A stretch of 64,000 nt of DNA from Hippopus hippopus (lineage: Eukaryota > Mollusca > Bivalvia > Cardiida > Cardiidae): contig OX328110.1 in assembly GCA_946811185.2 (NCBI GenBank), forward strand, positions 10,954,516 through 11,018,515, given 5' to 3'. Under the pieces are notes generated by a model. It ran no database searches, was not told the DNA's origin, and saw only the letters and a program-made list of their open reading frames with translations. Both the position numbers and the translations under genes were made by a program. This document shows positions 47,060 through 58,084 of this stretch, one piece after another. Position 1 is the first letter of the stretch; every line of letters begins with the position of its first letter.

Positions 47060-47245
47060 GACCGATTAAAAATGACAAGTTTTGATAACCTTGAGGAGGA
47101 AGGCTATAGAAAACTGTGAGAAATCCAATAAAAGCTGGGTAACCAACAATTTCATCCTTTTCACACATTATTTGAAACCCATTTAATTTGTGCCTGCAAA
47201 TACTTTCCATTTGGACCAGCCTAAAGTTTTGTCATCTGAAAATTA
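47060..47245. repeat. Decayed hairpin MITE
   Basis: A weakened copy of the hairpin core (GAAAACTGTGAGAAATCC ... GGGTAACC ... CATCCTTTTCACACATTATTT, about 47109-47172) is followed by the right block CCATTTGGACCAGCCTAAAG. The ends are not clear. Confidence 0.55.
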
Positions 47246-47256
47246 GTTATCCTCAA

Positions 47257-47575
47257 AAGAGCTGTTTCGACTGTAACAAGAAAAAAAGAAGTCAACTCAC
47301 ATCTTTCAGCTCTTTGATCTTTTTTTTTTCTCTGCAACGTGTGAGTTCATCTACATCTAGCAGCTGTTTTAGTTTGTATTGGAAGTATGATGTCCCCGTT
47401 TGTTTCTCTAAAACAGCTGTTTCAACTGTAGCAAAAAAAGTTAACACATGTATCTTTCATCTTCTTGATCTTGTTTCAGCGTTTGCTTTTTTTTCTCTGC
47501 AATGTGCAAGTTCATCTAGCAGCTGTTTTAGTTTGTATTGGAAGTCTGATGTCAACTTTTGTTTCTCTAATCACA
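47257..47575 (-). repeat. Tandem duplication, exon-like on the minus strand
   Basis: Two copies of about 155-160 bp share AGCAGCTGTTTTAGTTTGTA. On the minus strand both read a coiled-coil-like segment (FQYKLKQLLDELAHCREKKA; FQYKLKQLLDVDELTRCREK). The 47257-47409 copy has a pyrimidine/AG acceptor (CTGTTTTAG) before it and GTGAGT after it. They look like duplicated internal exons of an unrecognised gene. The reading is short and no neighbouring exons were found, so it may be a retained fragment. Confidence 0.45.
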
Positions 47576-47974
47576 GACTTGCCATTTTCTGATACCAGGA
47601 TCTTCCTTTGTTACTCCAGAGCTTCTTGTCCCTTCAAAATACAATCATTAAGTGTCTCCTAAATACATGTAAATCCAACTGCCCCTTTTCATATTGTTTT
47701 CCACAGCTTTCAACTCCAAGGTACTGTTTTGCTAGCAATTTGTACATTTTTGTGCATGAATTATCTTAATTTTTCACAAACATTCAAACTTCAAATTCAT
47801 TTTTAATAAATCTAACTAATGAACTTTGTCAATTTGGTTAAACATATTTATTTTACATCGATTGAGAAACAAGTTCTTACAACTTAAACTTATCTCTCTT
47901 GATTCTGCTTCCTGGGGACTACACCAGTACTTGCGCCGAATGTGTGGGCCAATGAAAATTCCCAAAATTGACAT

Positions 47975-48062
47975 CCGCTCCTGGATATCGAACTTGGGAC
48001 CCTATGGTTACAAGGCCAACGCTCTACTTCACAACCACGAACACCACTGTTTGAAAGGCACA
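47975..48062 (-). mobile_element. tRNA-derived SINE head, decayed
   Basis: On the minus strand GTAGAGCGTTGGCCTTGTAA carries box A and a tRNA-like anticodon region, followed by CCCAAGTTCGATATCC as box B. The distance is right for a pol III promoter. The body beyond it is not recognisable. Confidence 0.5.
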
Positions 48063-48136
48063 CACCATTTACTTACATGTAGGTACAATTTGAGCAAAAC
48101 AGTATTTATCTTTTATCAAATAACTAAAATATGTAT

Positions 48137-48361
48137 TTAACCCTATAACACACATTCCCATGTTTCAACAACCCTGAATAAATAAGCTTTTGATAACATC
48201 GTGGGAAAAGGAAAAAATGCTGGTAACCAGCATTTTCTCCTTTTCCCATAATGTTTTCTTCCTATTCAAAGACACATACTATCATTTGTAAAGTTTTTGA
48301 ATAGTTGGTCAATTCCTTAAAATGGATGCCTCTAAAATTTTGCTGTGTGGTGGGGGGTTAA
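48137..48361. mobile_element. TTAA-ended MITE with near-perfect hairpin
   Basis: TTAACCCTATAACACAC at the left and GTGTGGTGGGGGGTTAA at the right. The hairpin core 48195-48258 is almost identical to that at 33493 (AAAATGCTGGTAACCAGCAT centre). Confidence 0.82.
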
Positions 48362-51296
48362 AGCCCATTATTCTGCCATATGCACATGAGCCAGAGTACT
48401 TCATATGGAGCTTTAGCCGATAATATTATACGCCAGATTGACTCTAAGAAAGATAATATTACAGCGTCAAAAACGTTCATTTCAACTTTCCAAGCATCTA
48501 AACCCAGAGTCACTGGTCATATGAAAACGCTGCTCTATCGCTACTCTATTGTAGCTGTTGACAGCAGGAGACAAGTTTTAGTCCGAGGGAAGAGACGCTT
48601 GAAACCATACAGAGTGATACAATCTTATCGGCTTTTATACCCGTTAATTGGCCTAACTTTGAGATATCAGATAAAGACCCATGCCTAGTTTTTTTTTTTA
48701 TTTCTTAATTTTTCAATTTTTGTAAATCAGCTACCTCACCGGGTACAACGAGAACCATCTCAGTTTTTTTTTTTTTTTTTTTGATGCTAAACTGGCAGCC
48801 TGTTCAGTCACTGCTAAATATGGATTTGTAGACTGACCTGTTTTGAAGCAGTACCTGTTTTCGAGTTGAGTTAGAACTGGTTATTTATGCTGTTCAGAAC
48901 AGTTTCTTCTCATGATAGTTAATATTTTAGTTGAGTTTTGTCCACACGATGTTTTTCAGTTCTTTAATACATGTTCATGAACTGTTCTATGGATAGTGAA
49001 GGCCACGAAATCAGAGCACGTTTTCCATTGCGCCATTTTCAGCTTCCGGCACAAGATTGAAGGGTGAAATATGTCGTTATCATTGAATATGCATGATTCA
49101 CACAGAGATTATGTTTAAAGGCGCATTAAAAATCTATCTTTTAGGCTATCGTGACAGGATGAACACCCTATAACACAGAATCAATGGATGACATTATGGG
49201 CGGCAACTAAATCTCGTGCGTGATTCCCAATTTAGTGGTTTGCAATAGAGTTGGCAGATGGGGCGTGGCAAAGTTGACATATGAGTGATTGGCATTTTAT
49301 GGTATGTATGCATATTTGGTATGTAACTTGACAAAACCTAGTTTGGGCCTAAAAAAACAATAGCTGCGTTTCGGGTTTCAGTCCGAGATGCTGTAGGTAG
49401 GGTAGGTTGGGAAATTTTTTTTTTTCTTTTCAGAAATATACATGTATTCTTTTTTTTCATGGACCATATAGATTTCATTAAATAGAGATTTTAGCTTCCA
49501 CTTATTGTTTTTTACAGACATTTATGTAAATTCACAGTTTAAATTAATTATCAAAGATGAAAAGACCGTTTTAAGTGTCTCTGATCAGACGATGCAAAAA
49601 TGACCTTTGTTGTGTCATTGGTTTTCGCGTTTTTTCCCAGCGATCTTTTATGAATGCCAATTAATTTTGGAGGAGTATTGCCGCATGATTTGTCTTGAAT
49701 TTGTCAATTATGGTAGCAGGTAACATTCAAACCTGTCATTTTACACTAGATAAGTGGACCAACATCTATATCACGTTTTCATGATTGATTCGCCGGCTTC
49801 ACTAGCTATGATCAACAGAGCCGCGTGCGTCCTTCACATTTCTTACAGATTGTGTTTACTAAAGCCCATAATTCTGCCATATGCACGTGAGCCAGATTAC
49901 CTTATATGGAGCTTTAGCCGATAATCTCATGCGCCAGATTAACTCTAAGAAAGGTAGTTTTAGAGTGTCAAAAACGTTCATTTCAACTTTCTAAGCGTCC
50001 AAAAGCCGGAGTCTCTGGTCATATGAGAACCCTTCTCTATTGCTACTATCTTGTAGCTGTTGACAGCAGGAGGCAAGTTTTAGACCAAGGGAAGAGACGC
50101 TTGAAACCGTACAGAGTGATACAATCTTACCAGCTTTTTAACCCATTAACTGGTCTTCCGTTGAAATATAAGATAAAGACCCGTGCCTAGTCCATTTTTT
50201 TTTTAATTCTTAATTTTTCAATTATTTTAGATTGTCTACCTCACCCCGTTGCTATCCCCTACCATATTGTTTATACCATAAGAACCATTTCAGTTTTTTT
50301 TTTTCAATGCTAAACTGGCAGCCTGTTCGGTCGTCGCTACATGTAAATACATATGGATTTGTAGACCGACCTGTTTTGGAGCGGTACCCGTTTTCGAACC
50401 CGAAATATCCCACTTTCCTTGCAAACTATGAAGTGAATGACGTCACCATTTTGTTTCATGTATGTAAATACCGGAGTCACCACTGTTAATTTATGAAACG
50501 CAACAAAAGCAGACAGTATGCCTGTTTTAAAAGGAAAGATCAGCTTTAGTGACAAATCTCTTGTTAGTCTACTTTTTAAACCAGATACGTGCCAATTTAA
50601 ATTCTCCATTTAAAAATCAAGTTTAATCCTGAAAAGTTCCTGACTAGTGACATAGTCAGTGTAGATGCCACACTACTGGAATAATGTGACAAGATTCTGA
50701 TCTAAATTTAGATCAGAGAATTCCGTGACCTATTTCGTTCTGTCACTTATGACTCAACAATTTATCCGGAAAATTCACTGCTACAGGGAGTACATGTTTC
50801 CAACCCTTTTATAAAGACACTCAATATTTTCAGATGCTTTACGAGAAGTTTTTGAAAAATTCCTAATCTGTCCTCAGAGGTGCATAGAAATTGATAAAAA
50901 GCACCACAAGGTCTTAATTTTAGCTATTCAGGTATTCTAGTGCTAATGTCAAGAGAGGGCCAATGGCTGCCATGACACTTATCTGTCCCCTTCATTGCCC
51001 TTCAAAAACTGAAGACAGTTGAGTTAGAACTGGTCATTTATGCTGTTCAGAACAGTTCCTTCTCATGATAGTTAACGTTTTAGTTGAGTTTTGGAACACA
51101 TGATGTTTTTCAGTTCTTTAATACATGTTCATGAACTGTTCTATGGATAGTGAAGGCCACGAAATGAGGTCAGCTTGATTTAGTGGTTTGCAATAAAGTT
51201 TGCAGATGGGGCGTGGCAAAATTGACATTTGATTGATTGGCATTTTCTGGTGTGTATGCATGTTTGGTGTGTAACTAGACAAATCCTAGCCTGTTA
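48362..51296. repeat. Diverged direct duplication of a 1-1.4 kb segment
   Basis: Copy 1 (48362-49350) and copy 2 (49861-51296) match over several blocks: ATTCTGCCATATGCAC onwards (48370, 49869), CTAAACTGGCAGCCTGTTC (about 48788, 50310), GTTGAGTTAGAACTGG (48856, 51020) and GGGGCGTGGCAAA (about 49260, 51208). Copy 2 has about 620 bp extra at 50397-51018 and lacks about 200 bp found at 49010-49225. A 102-codon open frame in copy 1 (48380-48688) is broken in copy 2, so I do not call it a gene. The stretch between the copies (49351-49860) has no gene. Confidence 0.75.
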
Positions 51297-51775
51297 TTGA
51301 TCTTCATATCCACTCTTTAGATGGCTACGCAAGATAAAACGGGTACCACTATATGCAGACGAGTGAGAGGGAACGAAAATTGCAACAGCCAAAAAGTACC
51401 GAGATGTACCAAAATCGCACCCAACGGATTTTTTTTCCCAATCATAGTGGAAAAAAAATTTTAGGGTCGGCAGCATTTTTCTAGATAGGGTCAGGAAACC
51501 CGAAACACAGCTATTTCTTTTTTAGGCCTTGATATCGATCTTCGTATCAACTATTTTGGACGGCTACGCGACAAACAATGGGTACAAGTATATTTCAATG
51601 CAGACGAGTGATAGGGAACAAAATTGCAACAGCCAAAAAGTACCATGATGTACCAAAAAAATCGCACCCAATGGATTTTTTTTTCGATTGTAGCGAAAAA
51701 AAAGTTTAGGGTCTGCAGCATATTTCTAGGTAGGGTTGGGAAACCCGAAACACAACTATTTTTTTTTTAGGCCTA
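51297..51775. repeat. Tandem duplication, unit about 237 bp
   Basis: The blocks GGGAAC..AAATTGCAACAGCC, AAAAAGTACC..GATGTACC and AACCCGAAACACA..CTATTT occur once in 51297-51530 and again in 51531-51775. A partial, diverged relative (CAATAGCTGCGTTTCGGGTT) occurs near 49362 in the opposite sense. Confidence 0.7.
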
Positions 51776-51974
51776 ATGCTAATTGTTTAATTATTGAACA
51801 TCGGTGTCTGATCCAGAGCGTGCAATTGCAAGAATCGCGTGACTTTTTCATCATTCACGCACACTTTCAAAACCAGTGCGCGACAATCGTGCGCAAAAAA
51901 TAATTAGGCAATTTGTGTTTGATCACTGATAAACGCTCGAATGCCGATGTGAAAATGGCTTTCACGGGCAGCAC

Positions 51975-52024
51975 AACTGTACAGGGATCATATATAATAC
52001 GTAATTTACGATCCCTGAACTGTA
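51975..52024. mobile_element. 36-bp palindromic micro-insertion with 7-bp duplication
   Basis: CAGGGATC (51982-51989) and GATCCCTG (52010-52017) bound a 36-bp near-palindrome with an AT-rich centre. AACTGTA flanks it exactly on both sides (51975-51981 and 52018-52024). The second copy is at 62887-62924. Confidence 0.75.
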
Positions 52025-53577
52025 TTAGATCATTCCTATGAATCAAGAGTGACTTCCCTTTTTGACCTCTTGGAGTTTTATCACTCGTCACAACTCGTCC
52101 AATTCCGTACCTACATCACCCAAGGATGCCGAATGGGATTTTTATTTTACGCAAAAAGGTCTGCCATTTTTTTCTTCTGGATTTAAATATAGATCAATAA
52201 CAGGTCTCCAACTCTTATTTATCAAAATAAATATGAGCAAAGTACTGCCTTTCCATCCAAATACAAGGCTGTCAAGATGAATTTATTTTGATATTATTTT
52301 ATTAGTTTCGTATTAATACCGATTCCCGAAAGTTGATAATTTTTTGCATGTAACCCCAAACAAATTGCAGACGATACTGACAATTCTGTTTTCTAAGATA
52401 GACAAAAACGTCGAGTTACTGATTTAATTACGCATAGACCTGGTGGCAATAAAGGTGAACAATTAGTCTTGGAAAACCTGTTGTTCAACATACACGTCAC
52501 AGCCAGTTTGATGAAGAACTGATGAAAACGTAGGGACTGGCTTTGTAACTTATATTTACAGTTATGACTTTCAAGTTTCAAAAGTAAGATTTCGTGTTAG
52601 GTATGAACAAGGCTGAGGCAAAGTAGTGGCACTACAGAATTGAAAGGGTTAGGAATGATCCAAAAGAAATTAGTTCTGTTTCTTGCTTTTTGAAGTTGAT
52701 TTTGATTCCACCATATTTTTCAGAAATCCCCCATAATTTTTTAGAAATCCCCCATACTTTCCAGAGTGATGGGGGACAGTCCTCCACTTTTTTCAAATCC
52801 TGGATCAGACACTGGAACATTGTTCTTCCATTGAAGCTACAAGAGTAAATGCAAACTGAAATGATATGGTTTATTTTGGGGTAATCTCTTTACAATGATT
52901 GAAAAAAGTATGGACCTGCCTAAGTATATTTCGGCCCCTCCTGTTATAAGGGCCAAAAGGTCCCAGACTAGCAACAACCACTGATTTTGAAAAATGTTAA
53001 AAAGCATGTAAATTCTTATATTTTCTGGTAGATATGACCTAAACATTCACAAAAATGTATACATTTAATATGTTATGTCAGTAACTTAAAAATCAAACAG
53101 CTCAAAAACACTGAAAAATGCAGTCGCAAAAAAGTCCTTTTTTTAATTTTTAAAAAAAAAAAGTGACCTCACTTTATTACACCATGTTTATAAAATTTTT
53201 TTAGCATATTAGCTACTTCAGACTAGTTCTATAGACATCGCTGACCTGTTATAAGCCTTCAACTTGAACTTCCAATCAGTCATTCCACCACTATGATGAC
53301 TCAAAATAAGCCACCCCACAACAAAATTACATTAAAATAGACCAGAAAAGCATATTTTAGGTTTGCTTCAGTACTTGGATGTCAATTAAAAGATGTTTTG
53401 TGTCAGTTATGTATAGAAGTGCTAAAAGCATTTAAATTTCTAGTAAGGTTACTTAACATTAACTTAAATTTTCAAAATTGTTAGTTTGTGTGGTATCAAA
53501 TTACCCCACCCACTCACTTTTACAATGTTACCAACGTAGTACCAAATACATGTAAAAAAAAAGCTTTTTAACCATGA
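52025..53577. other. Gene-less stretch
   Basis: AT-rich sequence. Short duplicated phrases such as AGAAATCCCCCATA (52721, 52743) are seen, but no open frame with coding character and no RNA gene. Confidence 0.5.
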
Positions 53578-54003
53578 TAACTCTCTACCAGATGATTCAG
53601 TTTTGGTCTGATCTAAGCTGAAAGCATTTGTAGATAACAAATTAACTCGAATCAGCGCTCCAGATAAAGGGCGAGATTTTTATTTCACAATTGAAAATAT
53701 TAATTATTCTCCACTAAACCCTATAATGTAAATTATGGGTACTCGTTAGAATCGTCTCATCAAGACGATTCTAATGAGTACCCACGACATAGGGTTTGGA
53801 AGAGAAATAATGTAGAATACCATCACTCCCTTTTATCTGGAGCTCTGAACTCAAATGATGCAATTTGTGTCTGGAAGGGTAGAAAACATTGTGAGGAAAG
53901 AAGAAAATGCTTGTCATGACAATTTTCTCATTTTCCCACAATATTTTCAGAAGCTTTCTGTCATAGGGAAATTAAAAACAGGGCTTCTCTGGTAAAGGGT
54001 TAA
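53578..54003. mobile_element. TTAA-ended MITE split by a second MITE
   Basis: TTAACCATGATAACTCTC at the left and TGGTAAAGGGTTAA at the right. The hairpin core is at 53882-53949. The normal length of about 225 bp is extended by the 195-bp element at 53653-53847. Confidence 0.75.
53653..53847. mobile_element. hAT-like MITE nested in a TTAA MITE
   Basis: The terminal inverted repeats CAGCGCTCCAGATAAAGGG and, as complement, CAGAGCTCCAGATAAAAGGG are flanked by AACTCGAAT and AACTCAAAT (one mismatch). A central near-perfect stem (TGGGTACTCGTTAGAATCGT with its complement, about 53724-53785) sits inside an outer AAACCCTAT/ATAGGGTTT pair. CAG-starting ends fit hAT-type elements. Confidence 0.75.
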
Positions 54004-54597
54004 ATCATAGAGTAAAACAATATAAGTGGCTTTAACAGTTTTGTTAATTTTTAAAAAGCATGCTTTCAACAAAATTAGTTTAGTTCAGTCAAACCTGGGC
54101 TTGCTTGCAGACCACCTGCAGATAAAGACAACCAATACAAAATCTGTCTGCAAATACCAGTAATTTTAACTTGGATCATTCATTATAAATGATACTTAAA
54201 GACTACAATTTTCTGTTCACATGGGTGGTCTGTATACACAGGTTTGACTGTATAATTAACATGCAGTTAAAACAACTTCAACAGGTTAGTTGGCAAATAC
54301 TAAAGTGTGCAATTTTCCTTCAGTTTCTGCTCTTCAAACTATGCAAGAGATTACACTGCTATGATGGTTTAGATAATATTCTAACAACAAACAAATTTAG
54401 TATGCCTTAAAAAGGTTTGGGTGAAGGAGGGCATAAACAGCAACTAAAAAGGACCAAAAAAAATGTTAGATAAGCTTATAATATTGACAAATGCTTTTTT
54501 GTCTTAATTAGCAGAAAACAAAATATAAATGTTATAGAATACTTGACAGACAAGTTTGCAGTGCAAGTCCTGAAAAACATTGACTATGCAATATAAT
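54004..54597. other. Gene-less stretch
   Basis: AT-rich sequence with no gene or repeat pair recognised. Confidence 0.5.
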
Positions 54598-55942
54598 CTA
54601 GGTTGGCGTTACCAATCGCCAAAATCGCCATTGGCGATTGAATTTTACTGCTGGTGAATACAAACACCAAAACAACTGATATCGGCGATTGTTAAAAATG
54701 TGATGAGATAAATTGCCGACCGTGAATATCTGATCAGTTTTGTATATTGAACACTTCCTAAACTGTGAAATCGGCGCACGACAACTTGATTATCATATAT
54801 ACCGGGTATCCTAAGCTGATAACCCTTGTATCTCCCTTAACTATCCGACAGACAAAGATCCGATTGCCCACTGCCAGTTATCGGGTAGACTTGTTCTATA
54901 AATAGATTACATGAACAATCGCAACTTTTTGGACGCAATAGGTTCTGAACGAATTAATAGAGTCGTTTGTCAAGTAAATTTGACAACATCGTCGTCGATC
55001 ATAGTTTTTTTTTTCCTGAAATACTTGACCTTTTAAGCTTAATGTGACTTTATTAGATTGTTTCCAGTGAAACTTTTTTTTTTTTCATAAAAACTAATGG
55101 ATGCTAGATCCGTATTTCGCCAAATGAGAAATATTGTCGCCAGATATTTTTTGGCGATCGGCAGTTTCAAGAAAGTCTAAGTGTGGAACGATATTTCTTG
55201 AATCATTTGAAAGACAAAACAGATACTGTCAGTACATGTATTTTGCGATGAATTTTAAAAATTGGATCATACATATCTCTTGCAGTGCATGAAATTAATG
55301 GTTGGTCTGAAGAAAATCAAATACATGTAGCTGTTTAGCAGACGGCATATATTTAGACTCGTCCAGATTGAAAGAATCTGCAAACGACAATTAAATGTAG
55401 CTCATGAGGTGTTTGAATTATGCATTTGCTATGGTAGAAAACATTGTGGGAAAAGGAGAAAATGCTAGTTACCACCATTTTCACTTTTCCTAGCATTTGC
55501 ACTAGCCTTCTTTCTCAAGGTCGTTCAAACCAGGATCCCTGTTCAAACTGGGGATTAAGTGGTGAAGGGTTAGGCCTCATTCAAATACAAATAGATATAT
55601 TGTTGAATTTGTGAAACTTTTAATCATTCAACAGCCTACAATCACGGGAATTTGTGGCCGACTTTTGACGTTTCAATACTGGGCTCTCTATTGTATATAA
55701 TGGTAGTCTACCATCAGAAGTATTTAAAAGAACTGAAAGATTTTTAGATCTACAAATTATATCAGTGATGCAAAGCTGTAGATCTGGCTTTAGATTAATC
55801 ATACATGACTTAATGTTATGAAATACTATACTAAGAAAATGACACAAAGACTGAGTCAAAGTGATAAGGTACATTGACTGAACCCGGGTTTTGACCAACA
55901 AAAATTTTGGCTACTAAAAATTTTTGGCTGGCGCCAACCTAG
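54598..55942. mobile_element. 1345-bp TIR element with 6-bp target duplication
   Basis: CTAGGTTGGCG at 54598 is mirrored by CGCCAACCTAG ending at 55942, and TATAAT flanks both sides (54592-54597, 55943-55948). The left end carries several GGCGATT/AATCGCC motifs (54614-54700 and near 55150), which may be transposase-binding sites. The interior has no recognisable transposase. A 93-codon minus-strand frame at 55620-55901 is unsupported. It is probably a non-autonomous DNA transposon. Confidence 0.7.
55345..55573. mobile_element. Hairpin MITE nested in the 1345-bp element
   Basis: It contains the left block (GACTCGTCCAGATTGAAAGA), a hairpin core at 55437-55497 and the right end GTGGTGAAGGGTTAG. 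The left terminus has lost the TTAACCC sequence. Confidence 0.65.
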
Positions 55943-55948
55943 TATAAT

Positions 55949-57699
55949 GGCCAAAACTTTTTGACAGGTTTGTTAACTAACTTATTAGGTATTCAACCCT
56001 CTACCAGATAAACCCAGGTTTTCATGACTCTGATGAAACAAGTCTTTATCACTCATAATCACAATCAGAAAGAACCATTCTGGCAGAGATAAAAAAAAAA
56101 AAAGGCTTAATTATGATTATGCAGAGAATTTTCTTCTGCTCAGTAATTTGTATTACTTCTTAGAGTTATTTTACACAAACTACACACTGAAATTTATTCA
56201 GGAATTTTACTTGTCAAATCGGAAATATCAAACTCATTACAAAAAATACTATTTATTATCACTGAAATCGAAAACATGCCTTTAGCAGAAAAGTAACTTG
56301 CAAGACATTAACCATTTCCCTCATTAAAACTCATTTTTACACATTGGAAGAAGATGGCTTTGGAAATCATTGTTGAAAATGGATAAACTATTTGAAATGT
56401 GCAATTTCCGCTCTTTCACCTTAACTGACAATTTCCCTATGTGTTTGAATCCTTGAAATTCCTGTCTAAAACCACATTCTTTCCTTTAACAAGAGCTTAT
56501 ATTTATGTACAACCAAAATCATCTTACAATACATGGGTATACACTAGGGGCAATAGTAAGTAGGTATTTACTATAATTTACTACGAAGAAGATGGGGTAC
56601 GAAGAGTATAAATTGTTTTTTGTATAATATTCCTTGACGTCGAATGCATTTTACACTTGCATGCATCAAATCATTTAGAAAAACTATTTTCTACATTTAA
56701 ATACCAATATCAATTGCAATGGAACAGTAAAGTTTGCAATATGCTTCAGGCTTGCCCTATTTTCGGTTTCATCATTAGCCGACGACAAAATCAAAATGGC
56801 TGACCCCGGCCAATTATCTCCCCTCGTGGACAAGCACCTGATGAGAACAGGAGCTAAATTTTGGTATGTGACGTGAAAAAACAGACGCAAAGTGACTAAA
56901 CTTTGGTAAAACAAAGATGAAACTTTCATAAAATCACAAAATTTTCAGTGTATATTGTCATTTTTGACAAAAACGCGAAATTTTTTTTTTGGTTTTGCAA
57001 TTTTACCCACGACAAATAACAAACGACAGCTGCAAAAGGTCAGATACGCAAAGTTCAGCATTAGTTCTGCCCATTTATGCGATTTTTTAATTTAAAAAGA
57101 CTACGTAGTCTTCGTATACACGCGTAAGAAATAGGCTATATTTTCGGGTCAGGTTTTTCGAGCAACTCCGATTGCGCAATAATTTAGTCCGCACATGCGC
57201 GGTTGTTGCTACCCAGACCCAGCTACTTTTATCACTACTGTGTTTTCCAGCCCTGGAGTATTTTAAAGGTTTGAAGGAAAACGATTATATCCAGTTGTGA
57301 TGTCAATTACGATATTTCTGGGAGAAGCCGATTTCGCACGTTGTCCGATACAAGGCGAACTTGCTCCATGACTGGGACGTTTTGACTGGGGAACCGTCGT
57401 TATGACTGGGACTTTTGACTGTAAACCTGGTTAAAGCTCGGAATTGGAAATACGGGAAGAAAAGCAAAGAAATAATCAGTGATAAATAGCAATTTACCAA
57501 GTGACTTAGATTATCCAGCTTACAAAAGAACTATGAGATTTAGTGTCACCTTTCACCAAGTCAACATGGCTTCCCTATCTTCGTAATTACCCGCTAAACT
57601 GGTACCCGATGTATCTCCAGTAGCAGTCCGATAGAAGTTTGTCAATACATTCGGCACACCTCGGGTGATGGGAGCCATCAAATCCCTCGGCTGTATCTG
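55949..57699. other. Gene-less stretch
   Basis: No supported gene. An 84-codon minus-strand frame ending at 57553 has a protein-like stretch (TPIHQIQPRDLMAPITRGVP) but no recognised family and runs into repeat DNA. A phrase GACTGGGAC repeats near 57370-57410. Confidence 0.45.
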
Positions 57700-57860
57700 G
57701 TGGATTGGGGTAACACGACGTTTCGTCCCCAAGACGTTTCGGCCCCAAGTCGTTCCCCCCCCCCCCCCAGTCGTTTCGCCTCTATTTTTCACCCCTAGTC
57801 GTTTCACCTCTGAACCCTAGTCGTTTCGCCCCCAAACCATTTCCTCCCCTAGTCGTTTCG
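57700..57860 (-). repeat. GTCGTTTCGCCCC short repeats with C run
   Basis: About eight imperfect copies of a 15-20 bp unit (AGTCGTTTCGCCCCC) include a run of 14 C at about 57757. The same unit in reverse complement lies at 62262-62420. Confidence 0.75.
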
Positions 57861-58084
57861 CCCCCAAACAATTTAAAGAGAGATAGACAGAGAGAGAATG
57901 AGCATCTTTAGAGAATAATAGTTAAAAGAATCTTGAACGACAGTGTAAATTAAGATTTATGACAATAATTTTAATCATCCGGAGAAGGAAAAAAGAAAGG
58001 AAAAAGAAGAATAAAGAAAATATATATCTGTTTACGGATGTCAGTGCCCTTTGTAGTCTTTTGATATAATAAACTTTGAACAGA
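57861..58084. other. Short AT-rich spacer before LINE
   Basis: It contains (GAGA)n-like purine sequence but no gene. Confidence 0.4.

Noticed and set aside
48380..48688. 102-codon open frame in the segmental duplication
   Set aside because: The second copy of the segment has a stop and a frame change in the same region, so the frame is not conserved.
57553..57807. 84-codon minus-strand frame with a protein-like C-terminal half
   Set aside because: Its start lies in a G/C-run short repeat and no homologous family was recognised; the coding character is too short to support a call.
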